Assembly (NCBI GenBank): GCA_046331545.1
Contig: JAXLQR010000002.1
Coordinates: 558,001-622,000, forward strand
Length of the DNA stretch: 64,000 nucleotides
Origin: JADJVL01 sp046331545
GTDB taxonomy: Bacteria; Acidobacteriota; Holophagae; Holophagales; Holophagaceae
Reading direction: 5' to 3'
Under the pieces are notes generated by a model that did not search any database, had not been told where the DNA came from, and was given only the letters and a program-made list of their open reading frames with translations. Of this stretch, positions 16,826-25,032 are shown one piece after another; within the stretch, counting starts at the first letter, position 1, and every line of letters starts with the position of its first letter. Both the position numbers and the translations under genes were made by a program.

Positions 16826-17008
16826 TCAGGCCTTCTTGTCGGCCTTGGCCATCTTGGCCTTGCAGTCCTTGCAGTCCTTGCAGGCGGTCTTGTTCTTGAC
16901 GCAGCACTCCATCTTGCAGGACTCGGGCTTCTTCGCGTCCTTGCCATCGCCGGCGAAGCCGACGACGGTGAACGAGCCCAGGACCGCGGCGAGGATGAGT
17001 TTCTTCAT
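16826..17008 (-). CDS. Small secreted cysteine-rich peptide
   Basis: This 60-aa protein begins with a clear signal peptide (MKKLILAAVLGSFTVVGFA, cleavage about 19/20). The mature part is about 40 residues, Lys-rich, with six cysteines at 31, 35, 36, 43, 46 and 49 (C-x3-CC-x6-C-x2-C-x2-C). The spacing suggests a periplasmic metal-binding or disulfide-rich peptide. The AGGGAGGTGCC before the ATG is a strong ribosome site. It stands alone, with its own terminator. I know of no family for it. Confidence 0.7.
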   Translation of the reverse strand: MKKLILAAVLGSFTVVGFAGDGKDAKKPESCKMECCVKNKTACKDCKDCKAKMAKADKKA

Positions 17009-17114
17009 GGCACCTCCCTGTAGGCGACTAGCCTTGTGGGAGCATCATCCCGCCTCCGCGCGACGGGTTCAACCGCGGAAGGCCCGATGGAAATCACTTC
17101 CGGATCGTTCCGCC

Positions 17115-18059
17115 ATGCCCAAGCTCGCCGTCCTCCACCACCGCCACCTGGACTGGGTGCCCGCCCTGCGGGAGGCCGCGCCGGACCTGGACATCCGGGG
17201 CTGGCACCCGAGGGAATGGGAGGCGGCGGATCGGGAATGGCTGCTCGACGCGGAGGCCCTGTTCTGCTGGAGGATTCCCCCGGGTTTCCTGGAGCTCATG
17301 CCGAGGCTGCGCTGGGTGCAGAACAGCGGCGCGGGCGTGGACCACCTCGTGCACGACCCCGCGATCCCGGCCCACGTGCCCATCACCCGCGCCGACGGGC
17401 AGTTCGGCTTCTGGATGGCGCGCTACGCCTGCGGGCACCTGCTGGCGGAGGCCCAGCGCCTGCGGGCCTGCGCCGAGGCCCAGGCGGCGGCGACCTGGAA
17501 CCCGAAGCTGCTGCCGGAGGACCTCACGGACCAGCGCGCGCTGGTGGTGGGCTTCGGCCGCATCGGGCGCCGGATCGGGCGAGCGCTGCGGGAGCTGGGC
17601 CTGGAGGTCCACGGCGTCGTGCGCGCGGCGCGGGAGGACGGGGAGTTCCCGCTGCACGCCACCGCGGAGCTCGCGGCCCTGCTCCCCACCGCCCGCGCCC
17701 TCGTCCTCGCGGCGCCCTCGACGCCGGAGACGACGGGGATGGTCGGCGCCGACCTCCTCGCCCGCGGCCACGCCCGGCTCACGCTCGTCAACGTCGGCCG
17801 CGGCGACCTGGTGGACGTGCAGGCCCTGCTGGACGCCCTGGACCTCGAGCGCCTCGGCCACGCCGTGCTGGACGTGTTCCCCGAGGAGCCTTTGCCCGCG
17901 GACAGTCCGTTGTGGCGCCACCCGAAGGTCACCGTCACGCCCCACCACAGCGGACCGAGCACGCCACGGCAGCTCATTCCGGACATCCAGGAGAACCTGG
18001 ACCGGTACGCGAGGGGCGAGGCGATCCAGGGCGCGGTGGACAGGGCGCGCGGCTACTAG
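17115..18059 (+). CDS. D-isomer-specific 2-hydroxyacid dehydrogenase
   Basis: This 314-aa NAD(P)-dependent oxidoreductase has the Rossmann motif GFGRIG (about 150-155). The catalytic set is the Arg in NVGRGDLVD, the Glu in DVFPEEPLP and the His in TPHHSG. The N-terminal catalytic half is short and has the GAGVDHL segment. The resemblance is to the glyoxylate/hydroxypyruvate reductase A (GhrA-like) group; exact substrate is open. Single gene between the Cys-rich peptide and the kinase. Confidence 0.87.
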   Translation: MPKLAVLHHRHLDWVPALREAAPDLDIRGWHPREWEAADREWLLDAEALFCWRIPPGFLELMPRLRWVQNSGAGVDHLVHDPAIPAHVPITRADGQFGFWMARYACGHLLAEAQRLRACAEAQAAATWNPKLLPEDLTDQRALVVGFGRIGRRIGRALRELGLEVHGVVRAAREDGEFPLHATAELAALLPTARALVLAAPSTPETTGMVGADLLARGHARLTLVNVGRGDLVDVQALLDALDLERLGHAVLDVFPEEPLPADSPLWRHPKVTVTPHHSGPSTPRQLIPDIQENLDRYARGEAIQGAVDRARGY

Positions 18060-18077
18060 ACGGTCGCCCCCCGGAGC

Positions 18078-18083
18078 TATACT
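18078..18083 (+). promoter_or_regulatory. Candidate -10 element of the zinc-ribbon kinase gene
   Basis: TATACT lies 12 nt before the ATG at 18096, in the 36-bp gap after the dehydrogenase gene. No recognisable -35. Confidence 0.35.
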
Positions 18084-18095
18084 GCGCCAACCACC

Positions 18096-20786
18096 ATGCC
18101 CACCTGCGCAACCTGTTCGGCGACGCTGGCCGCGGACGCGCCGCTCTGCCCGGCGTGCGGGACGCCCCGGCCGGGAGGAGCGGAGACGACCGGCTCCATC
18201 GGGGGGCCGCCCACGGAGGCCATGGCCGTGGGACCTTCCCGCGGTCCGGCCGGGGCGGGCTTCACCCCCGGGGAGATCCTCGCGGGCCGCTATCGCATCG
18301 TGGCGCTGCTCGGGCGGGGCGGCATGGGGGAGGTCTACCGCGCGGACGACTTGAAGCTGGGGCAGCCCGTGGCCCTCAAGTTCCTGCCCCCGGCCCTGGA
18401 GTCCGACCGCGATGCCCTGGAGAGGCTCCACGGAGAGGTCCGCGCCGCGCACCGGGTGTCCCATCCCCATGTCTGCCGCGTGCACGACATCGGGGAGGCG
18501 GGCGGGCGGACCTTCCTCAGCATGGAATTCGTGGACGGGGAGGACCTGGAATCCCTGCTCCGCCGCGTCGGCCGGCTCAGCGAAGCCAAGGCCTTGGAGG
18601 TGGGCCGCCAGCTCTGCGCCGGGCTCCAGGCGGCGCACGACCAGGGGGTGGTGCACCGGGACCTGAAGCCCGCAAACGTCATGATCGATGGCCGCGGACG
18701 GGCCCGCATCACCGATTTCGGCCTGGCGGCCATGGGCGCCCAGCGCCCCGGCGAACTCGCGGGCACGCCGGCCTACATGGCCCCCGAGCAGTTCCGCGGG
18801 GAGCCCGCGACCCCCCGCAGCGACCTGTACGCCCTGGGGCTCGTGCTCTACGAGGTCTGCACGGGCCGGCGCCCCTTCCACGCCGACAGCCTCGCGGCAT
18901 GGCGCCAGGCGCACCTCGAGGAGGTTCCCTCCCATCCGGGCGCCCAGGTCGGCGGCCTGGACCCCGGCCTGGAGCGCCTCATCCTCCGGTGCCTAGAGAA
19001 GGACCCGGTCCGCCGGCCCGCATCCGCGGCCCAGGTGGCGGCGGCGCTGCGCGGGGGGGATCCGGTGGCCGCGGCTCTGGCAGCGGGGGAGACGCCCTCT
19101 CCCGAGCAGGTGGCCGCCAGCGGACCCGCCGGAGCCCTCGCCCCGGGGCGGGCCCTCCTGGGCGCCCTGCTGGCGGCGGGGCTCACGCTGCTGATGGCCA
19201 GGGCCAACCAGGCCAACCTCTTCGCCCAGGTGCCTTTCGAGAAGTCGCCGGAGGTCCTCGCGGACCGGGCGCGCACCCTCCTGGCCCAGCTCGGCTTTCC
19301 GGCTCCCTCGGACCGGGCCTGGGGCTACAGCCTCGACGAGGGCTACCTGGACTGGGAGGGGGACCCGCGGCCCGCCCCGGCGCGCTGGGAACGCCTGCGG
19401 GCCGGCCAGCCCATGGTCTACCGGTTCTGGTACGTCCAGGGCGCCGATCCCTTGATGCCCCGCGCCCTCCTGGATAACCGGGCCACGGAGGACGACCCTC
19501 CCCTGGACGTGGAGGGCCGGGCCCGCATGGTCCTGGACGGTCGGGGCCGGCTGGTGGCATTCAGCGGCGTGAGCTCCGCCCGGCCGGGGCCTCCGGTTCC
19601 CCAAGGGGAGGACCGGGAGGTCTTCGGCTCGCTGTTCGCGGCCGCGGGCCTGGACCCGGCCGCATTCACTCCCGAGACGCCCCGCTGGGCGCCGCCAGTG
19701 CCCTGCGATCACCAGGCCGCCTGGTCCGGACGCTTCCCGGACCACCCGGACCTTCCCCTGCGCCTCGAGGCCGCCTCCCTCCGGGGGCGGCCGGTCCACT
19801 TCCTGCTCGCGGGGCCCTGGGAGCCGCCGCCCATGGGGGCACCGCCGGCCCTGGCCGCCGGGCGGAAGGTCGCGGCGTGGATCGGCTTCGCCCTCGTCGG
19901 AGCCTTCCTCCTGGCCAGCCTCCTCCTCGCCCGGCGGAACCTGCGGGCCGGGCGCGGGGACCGCGCGGGGGCCTTGCGCCTGGGGCTGGTGGTGGCCGGC
20001 CTCATCGCGTGGAGCACGGTCCTCGGTTCGAACCGCGCCTTCACGGCCTGGGGCCCCATCACCCTGCTCCAGAGCACGGCCTCCCGGGCCCTGCTGGCGG
20101 GCACCCTCGCGGGCCTGGCGTACCTCGCCCTGGAACCCACGATCCGGCGCCATCGGCCGGGCCTCCTGGTCGCCTGGCACCGGCTCCTGGCCGGGGAGGC
20201 GCGGGATCCCCGGGTGGGCCGCGACCTCCTCGCGGGCTGCCTGCTGGGGGTCGGGGTCGCGGGGAGCGCCTGGCTCGCCGGCTGGATCAAGGTCTGGAGC
20301 CACTCGCCCTTCACCCCCAACCACTACCTGATCCCCCGCCTCCTCGAGGGCCTGCAGGGAGGACTGGCGGGGATCGGGGTCTCCCTCCTCATCGCCTTCC
20401 TCCAGACCCTACTCATATTGCTGGGCCTGGTGGTGGCCCGCCGCACCCTGCGCCGGGAGGCCCCGGCGCTGGTGATCCTGTGGGCCCTGGTCTGCGCCAT
20501 CGAGGTCCTGGCCTACGCCCGCAGCCTTCCGGCGATCGCCGCGACCCTGCTGGCCTGGGGACTCACCGTCGTTTTCGTGGCGCGGCGCGGCTTCCTGACG
20601 GGCCTGGCGGGGGCCTTCTGCGGAGAGCTCCTGCTCCGGTCCCCTTTGTCCCTCGACCCGGGGGCGCCGTACGCGCCGGCCTCCTTCCTGGCCCTGGGCC
20701 TGGTGCTGGCGGTGGCCTGTGCCGGGGCCTGGATCGCGGCGGGGCCACGGTCGGCGGGGGCGGAACCCGGGGCGCTGGAGGCCTGA
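18096..20786 (+). CDS. Ser/Thr protein kinase with N-terminal zinc ribbon and large membrane C-terminus
   Basis: This 896-aa protein opens with a zinc ribbon (Cys4, Cys7, Cys18, Cys21: CATC...CPAC), then a linker. A complete Hanks kinase domain spans about 65-330 (GRGGMGEVY 73-81, Lys95, HRDLKPANVM 187-196, DFG 207-209, AYMAPEQ). A membrane helix at about 355-370 leads to an extracytoplasmic domain of about 220 residues, then seven or more further membrane segments up to residue about 885. Kinases with this polytopic tail are seen in Acidobacteria; the ligand or substrate is unknown. Confidence 0.88.
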   Translation: MPTCATCSATLAADAPLCPACGTPRPGGAETTGSIGGPPTEAMAVGPSRGPAGAGFTPGEILAGRYRIVALLGRGGMGEVYRADDLKLGQPVALKFLPPALESDRDALERLHGEVRAAHRVSHPHVCRVHDIGEAGGRTFLSMEFVDGEDLESLLRRVGRLSEAKALEVGRQLCAGLQAAHDQGVVHRDLKPANVMIDGRGRARITDFGLAAMGAQRPGELAGTPAYMAPEQFRGEPATPRSDLYALGLVLYEVCTGRRPFHADSLAAWRQAHLEEVPSHPGAQVGGLDPGLERLILRCLEKDPVRRPASAAQVAAALRGGDPVAAALAAGETPSPEQVAASGPAGALAPGRALLGALLAAGLTLLMARANQANLFAQVPFEKSPEVLADRARTLLAQLGFPAPSDRAWGYSLDEGYLDWEGDPRPAPARWERLRAGQPMVYRFWYVQGADPLMPRALLDNRATEDDPPLDVEGRARMVLDGRGRLVAFSGVSSARPGPPVPQGEDREVFGSLFAAAGLDPAAFTPETPRWAPPVPCDHQAAWSGRFPDHPDLPLRLEAASLRGRPVHFLLAGPWEPPPMGAPPALAAGRKVAAWIGFALVGAFLLASLLLARRNLRAGRGDRAGALRLGLVVAGLIAWSTVLGSNRAFTAWGPITLLQSTASRALLAGTLAGLAYLALEPTIRRHRPGLLVAWHRLLAGEARDPRVGRDLLAGCLLGVGVAGSAWLAGWIKVWSHSPFTPNHYLIPRLLEGLQGGLAGIGVSLLIAFLQTLLILLGLVVARRTLRREAPALVILWALVCAIEVLAYARSLPAIAATLLAWGLTVVFVARRGFLTGLAGAFCGELLLRSPLSLDPGAPYAPASFLALGLVLAVACAGAWIAAGPRSAGAEPGALEA

Positions 20787-20813
20787 CGCCGGCCCGGACC
20801 GTTCCCGCGCGCT

Positions 20814-21440
20814 TCAGCGCATGGGCACGAACGCCACCGGCAACAGATCCTCCCGCAGCACCCGGCCGCCCACCTTCCGGATCCGCACGAGCCACTGGCT
20901 GCCGTAGGGCTCGCCGACGGGGAGGACCATCCGTCCCCCTTCCCGGAGCTGGTCCACGAGCGCGACGGGGATGGAACTGGCGGCACAGGCGACGTGGATG
21001 GCGTCGAAGGGGGCGCCCTGGGGCCAGCCCAGGGATCCGTCGGCTTCGAAAACCTGGACGTTGGCGACGTCGAGGGCGCGCAGGTTCGCCTCGGCCAGGC
21101 TGGCCAGCTCGGGCACGAGCTCCACGGCGACGACCTGGGCCGCGAGCCGGGCCAGCACGGCGGCGGCGTAGCCCGAGCCGGCGCCCACGTCGAGGACGCG
21201 CTCGGAGCCTTCCAGTTCCAGGGCCTCGGCCATGAAGGCCACGATGTAGGGCTGGCTGATCGTCTGGCCGTGGCTGAGGGGCACGGGGTGGTCCTCGAAG
21301 GCGGCGCCGCGCCGGGCCTCGGGGAGGAAGGCCTCCCGGGGGACGTCCGCCATGGCCGCCAGGACGCGGGGATCGGCCACGCCCCGGGCGGCGATCTGCT
21401 CGGCCACCATGCGCTGGCGCTCCGTCAAGGGGACGATCAC
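20814..21440 (-). CDS. pcm: Protein-L-isoaspartate O-methyltransferase
   Basis: This 208-aa SAM-dependent enzyme repairs isoaspartyl residues in aged proteins. PCMT features are present: the N-terminal region with PREAFLP and HPVPLSHGQTISQPYIVAFM, then the SAM-binding VLDVGAGSGYAAAVLARL and a later VACAASSIP. Start chosen as GTG at 21440 because GGAGG lies 5-9 nt upstream; there is no good ATG before the conserved region. It faces away from the first DUF2911 gene. Confidence 0.93.
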   Translation of the reverse strand: MIVPLTERQRMVAEQIAARGVADPRVLAAMADVPREAFLPEARRGAAFEDHPVPLSHGQTISQPYIVAFMAEALELEGSERVLDVGAGSGYAAAVLARLAAQVVAVELVPELASLAEANLRALDVANVQVFEADGSLGWPQGAPFDAIHVACAASSIPVALVDQLREGGRMVLPVGEPYGSQWLVRIRKVGGRVLREDLLPVAFVPMR

Positions 21441-21485
21441 GCCGCCTCCATTCCGTGCACAATGATGCTCCCTTCCGGAGGAACC

Positions 21486-22358
21486 ATGCGACGCCCCCTG
21501 GCCGCCCTGCTGCTTGCCGCCCCCGCCCTGCTCACCGCCCAGAACCGCCTGCCCCCGCTGCGGGAGAGCCCGGCGGCCTCGGTGTCCCTCGACATCGGCG
21601 TGTCGGAGTTCAAGATCACCTACCACCGCCCGGCGGTGAAGGGCCGCGAGGTCTGGGGCAAGCTGGTGCCCTACGGCCAGGTCTGGCGCACCGGGGCCAA
21701 CGAGCCGACGCTGATCACCTTCGGGGCGGACGCGAAGGTGGAGGGCAAGGACGTGCCGAAGGGCACCTACGCCTTCTACGCGATCCCCGAGAAGGACGCG
21801 TGGACGCTGATCCTCCACAAGAACACGAAGCTCTGGGGATCGTTCAACTACGACCCGAAGGACGACCAGCTCCGCTGGACGGTGAAGCCGGAAGCGAAGG
21901 CGGGGCCGGGCACGGAATACCTGAGCTACTTCCTCATCCCCACCAGCGACCACACGGCGCGGGTGGAACTGCACTGGGAGAAGCTGCGGGTGGCCTTCGC
22001 GCTGGACGTGGACGTGCACGGGGCCTACCGCCAGCTGGTGCTGGACAAGATCGCCGCGGCGAAGGCCGACGATCCGAAGGACGCGGTGCTCTTCTTCCAG
22101 GCGGCTCAGTACTACTTCAAGCAGAACCTGGAGCCCGCCCAGCAGATGGCCTGGCTGGACATCGCGTGCAAGCACTGGGAGAGCTTCTGGCCCTTTGAAC
22201 TGAGGGCGCGGGTGGAGGAGAAGGCCGGGAAGAAGGCGGAGGCCTTCAAGGACATGGAGAAGGCCATCGCGCTGGCGAAGGCGGCGAAGAACGCCCCGCC
22301 CAAGGAGTACACGGAGAACCTGGAGAAGGACCTGGCGGCCTGGAAGGCGGCCAAGTAG
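21486..22358 (+). CDS. DUF2911 secreted protein (copy 1)
   Basis: This 290-aa protein has a signal peptide (about residues 1-19, LLTAQ cleavage region). The DUF2911 domain (about 25-175) is recognised by TYHRPAVKGREVWG, LVPYGQVWRTGANE, KGTYAFYAIPEKDAWTLILHK and a beta-rich end. A helical, TPR-like C-terminal region of about 110 residues follows. DUF2911 proteins are common in Bacteroidetes and Acidobacteria; function unknown. A strong GGAGGA precedes the ATG. A second member lies 310 bp downstream. Confidence 0.88.
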   Translation: MRRPLAALLLAAPALLTAQNRLPPLRESPAASVSLDIGVSEFKITYHRPAVKGREVWGKLVPYGQVWRTGANEPTLITFGADAKVEGKDVPKGTYAFYAIPEKDAWTLILHKNTKLWGSFNYDPKDDQLRWTVKPEAKAGPGTEYLSYFLIPTSDHTARVELHWEKLRVAFALDVDVHGAYRQLVLDKIAAAKADDPKDAVLFFQAAQYYFKQNLEPAQQMAWLDIACKHWESFWPFELRARVEEKAGKKAEAFKDMEKAIALAKAAKNAPPKEYTENLEKDLAAWKAAK

Positions 22359-22394
22359 GGACGCCGGAAGCGTCCAGACCCTGGACGCAGTCCA

Positions 22395-22423
22395 GAAACG
22401 GGACGGCCTGGCCGTCCCGTTTC
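22395..22423 (+). terminator. Strong hairpin after DUF2911 copy 1
   Basis: A perfect 14-bp inverted repeat (GAAACGGGACGGCC / GGCCGTCCCGTTTC) is separated by one base at 22409, so the real loop is 3-5 nt. It lies 36 bp after the stop. Only a short U-run follows. It is likely a transcription terminator, separating the two DUF2911 genes into different transcripts. Confidence 0.7.
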
Positions 22424-22667
22424 GCGTCCAAGTGCCCTGGATGAGAACCCCAGGCGCGGGCACGGGGCTTGCGATGGAGGACGGGTCATCTCGACAAGGC
22501 CGAGTCCCCCATGCTGCGACCCCCATGCGCCGCCGACTCCGAATGGGTCCGGGGTCCGCGGGCCGGGCGCCGGGGGGGCTCGGCCCCATCCGGTGCCACG
22601 GGATGCGAACCCCGGCGCCGGGTGGCTCCATGGGCGGGGCCCGGGGTGGGCCCCGCTATCATCCCTC
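22424..22667. other. Non-coding spacer between the two DUF2911 genes
   Basis: The whole gap (22359-22667) is 309 bp. Besides the terminator it contains a second perfect hairpin at 22634-22656 (GCGGGGCCC, 5-nt loop, GGGCCCCGC). This is followed at once by TATCAT (22657-22662) and, 5 nt later, the ATG of copy 2. The hairpin may therefore overlap the -35/spacer of that promoter. I see no gene in this stretch. Confidence 0.5.
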
Positions 22668-23528
22668 ATGCGTTCCAGGTTCCTGCCGCTGTTGACGAGT
22701 CTCGTGCTGCCGCTGGGGGCGCAGACGAAAGGGCCGCTGTTTCCGCAGTTGAGCCCGGCGGCGAGCACCAGTCAGGTGATCGGCACGACGGTGGTGTCGG
22801 TGTCCTACCACCGGCCGGCGGTGAAGGGCCGGACGATCTGGGGCGGCCTGGTGCCGTACGGGAAGGTGTGGCGGCTGGGGGCCAACGAGGCGACGACCAT
22901 CTCCTTCAGCGACCCGGTGACGGTGAACGGGCAGAAGGTGCCGGCGGGGACCTATGCGCTCTTCGCCATCCCGAACCCCGAGCGGTGGACGCTGATCCTG
23001 AACAAGCGCTGGAAGCAGATCGGCGCCTACGAGTACGACCCCGCCCAGGACCAGCTCCGCTTCGACGTGAAGCCCAAGACCACCCCGGCCACCGAGTGGC
23101 TCACCTTCGAGGTCTACCCCGCCGGCTACGGCACGGCGTACGTAGACCTCTACTGGGAGAAGCTGAGGGTCAGCTTCATCGTCGAAGTCGACGTCGACGA
23201 ACTCACCAGCAAACGCATGCGGGCAGCCATGGCAGCGAACCCCAACGACTGGAAGCTGTTCGCGGATGCGGCGATCTTCAGCGCCGAGCAGGAGATCCAC
23301 CTCGGAGAAGCGCTAGCCTGGGCCGACAAAGCCATGAAGCTCAACCCCGGCCCTCAGAGCCAGGAAGCTCGCGCGCGCGTGCTGTACGTGCTCAGGCGCG
23401 AAGGCGAGGCCATCAAGGCCATGGAGAAGGCGCTGAACGAAGCCAAAGCGAAAAAGATGAGCGCTACGGTGTATGGGCCGATGGAGAGTACGTTGGGGCA
23501 GTGGAAACGAAATGGAGCAGGAAAATAG
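22668..23528 (+). CDS. DUF2911 secreted protein (copy 2)
   Basis: This 286-aa protein is a paralog of the preceding gene product with the same plan: signal peptide (1-18), DUF2911 domain (SYHRPAVKGRTIWGGLVPYGKVWR, GTYALFAIPNPERWTLILNK) and a helical C-terminal region with TPR-like periodicity. The core is clearly conserved with copy 1 while the C-terminal third has diverged. Codon use turns noticeably less GC-rich in the last 200 bp, just before the AT-rich cassette. A short inverted repeat (GCAATC-GAG-GATTGC, 23531-23545) follows the stop. Confidence 0.88.
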   Translation: MRSRFLPLLTSLVLPLGAQTKGPLFPQLSPAASTSQVIGTTVVSVSYHRPAVKGRTIWGGLVPYGKVWRLGANEATTISFSDPVTVNGQKVPAGTYALFAIPNPERWTLILNKRWKQIGAYEYDPAQDQLRFDVKPKTTPATEWLTFEVYPAGYGTAYVDLYWEKLRVSFIVEVDVDELTSKRMRAAMAANPNDWKLFADAAIFSAEQEIHLGEALAWADKAMKLNPGPQSQEARARVLYVLRREGEAIKAMEKALNEAKAKKMSATVYGPMESTLGQWKRNGAGK

Positions 23529-23609
23529 CTGCAATCGAGGATTGCTAAAATTATTAAATGCATATCAAAAATAAACTTAGATTAAATCGCAGACCTTAGG
23601 AGGCCAACG

Positions 23610-23987
23610 ATGAAATGGTATTTTAACTGTCCACTATGTAAAGCCGGTTTGAGTATCTCATGGGAATCGAATGGGAAAGAAAGTAATTGCCCAAAATGCA
23701 AGAATAAAATAAAAATCCCAACCCCAGGTGATCAATATTCAGCATATGTAGATCAGCACGATTGGCCGGAAGATATGGCTACAATCGTATATTCCATCAA
23801 AGGAAATACCTGCATCATCCAAGGGTGTAATGATAAAAACATTACATTAGATCATATAGTTCCCTGGGACAATTCGGGACGCACATGTGTTAACAATCTT
23901 CAGCCCATGTGTCAATCTCATAACAGTTCCAAAGGTGTGCAAGAATTTAATCGATGGTTAATAGATAACAAATTAAATACTAGATAA
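23610..23987 (+). CDS. HNH endonuclease with N-terminal zinc ribbon
   Basis: This 125-aa protein has an N-terminal zinc ribbon (Cys7/Cys10 CPLC and Cys27/Cys30 CPKC, spaced as in FmdB/DksA-like ribbons). An HNH nuclease follows at about 60-115: Cys68 and Cys73, the catalytic LDHIVPW (Asp81-His82), NNLQPMC (Asn95/Asn96, Cys101), His104-Asn105 and Lys108. The second zinc pair is C-x2-H rather than the usual C-x2-C. The TAGGAGG-like site before the ATG is good. AT-rich and foreign-looking; it precedes the 330-aa gene by 52 bp, so they are probably co-transcribed. Confidence 0.85.
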   Translation: MKWYFNCPLCKAGLSISWESNGKESNCPKCKNKIKIPTPGDQYSAYVDQHDWPEDMATIVYSIKGNTCIIQGCNDKNITLDHIVPWDNSGRTCVNNLQPMCQSHNSSKGVQEFNRWLIDNKLNTR

Positions 23988-24039
23988 TTTATTATAAATA
24001 TTTATTCATCCATAGTCAAATTAGAAATGAAAGGGGAAA

Positions 24040-25032
24040 ATGGAAAAACAATCTATCGGTTACGTCAAGCTTGAAGGTAAATTAGTTGAAAATGGCATAC
24101 TTGACGCCAGGAAAACTGCCGAGGCCTTACTCGGAGTTGATGACCTATTACGTTCTACCATCATCCGCAAAGTACCAGAATTTGAAAATATAGAATTCGA
24201 TTTGCCTGTATATGTAGAAGGTGGATCGATCATCATTCAAATACCAGAAAATATTGGAGAATTAATAACACTAGGTGTTATTAAGTTTGGATTAGGTAGC
24301 CTTGCATATGTTTGGGCTAAATCCTACCTTACTGAAGCTGGGAAATTAATGGCAAAAAATGATTTCAAGGAAGAAGGGCTCACTACAGTTATTCGAGGTG
24401 TTATATCATTAATTCAGGATGTTATCAAATTAGGTAAACATACAAAAACTTTGGGGACCAAAGAATTTCCTGATGCTAAAATTCAACTCCCAAGTAATAT
24501 GGTAGGAATTCCATCTCCTGAAGGGGAGATTGAATTTTTTCACCGAAGTGTTCTAGATGAGTTTTCCAAATTTTCCGTTAAACAATTTACTAAATTAGGA
24601 GAACTAGTTCAAGTCGAACGAGAGTTAATAATCGGATTAAAGGATGATTCTCGCCAGATTGAGGAACGGATTACCCAAAAAGAAAAATATATATTTATTC
24701 CAGAACCCGAAGAGTCCAATTCGGTGATCTTTCCAGAATTAACACACGAATTGCCTGTTTCTTTGGAAGGCGAATCGACACGTGGGACACTTACTACTAA
24801 TTCTATTGGATTTAGATACAATGGACACATTTTAAACTGCCACCCACGTGAGGGGAATATCATAAAATTTAAAAATGCATTATTTACGAGATGTTTACTA
24901 CAGGGAACAATCGATAGAACTGATGAATTTGGTGGGACGCAAGCAAAAAAGCCTAAAATAATTTTAGATAGTTTGACCCCATTAATTGAACCCATGCCCA
25001 CTGAGTCTAATTTGCCTTTTACACAAGAATGA
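24040..25032 (+). CDS. Uncharacterised protein of the AT-rich island
   Basis: This 330-aa protein is not recognised. The N-terminal part (1-75) is beta-rich around a helix (DARKTAEALLGVDDLLRS) with the strand VYVEGGSIIIQIPE. A glycine-containing hydrophobic segment (about 74-95, ELITLGVIKFGLGSLAYVWAKSYL) may be a membrane helix or buried hairpin. It is followed by an amphipathic helical region to about 145, a middle part with charged helices, and a beta-rich C-terminal domain (about 240-315, TRGTLTTNSIGFRYNGH). No catalytic motif is visible. GGGG precedes the ATG. It is presumed partner of the HNH nuclease. Confidence 0.75.
   Translation: MEKQSIGYVKLEGKLVENGILDARKTAEALLGVDDLLRSTIIRKVPEFENIEFDLPVYVEGGSIIIQIPENIGELITLGVIKFGLGSLAYVWAKSYLTEAGKLMAKNDFKEEGLTTVIRGVISLIQDVIKLGKHTKTLGTKEFPDAKIQLPSNMVGIPSPEGEIEFFHRSVLDEFSKFSVKQFTKLGELVQVERELIIGLKDDSRQIEERITQKEKYIFIPEPEESNSVIFPELTHELPVSLEGESTRGTLTTNSIGFRYNGHILNCHPREGNIIKFKNALFTRCLLQGTIDRTDEFGGTQAKKPKIILDSLTPLIEPMPTESNLPFTQE

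Noticed and set aside
22395..22423. The 14-bp palindrome as an operator
   Set aside because: It lies just after a stop codon and has near-zero loop spacing, typical of a terminator rather than a promoter-proximal operator.
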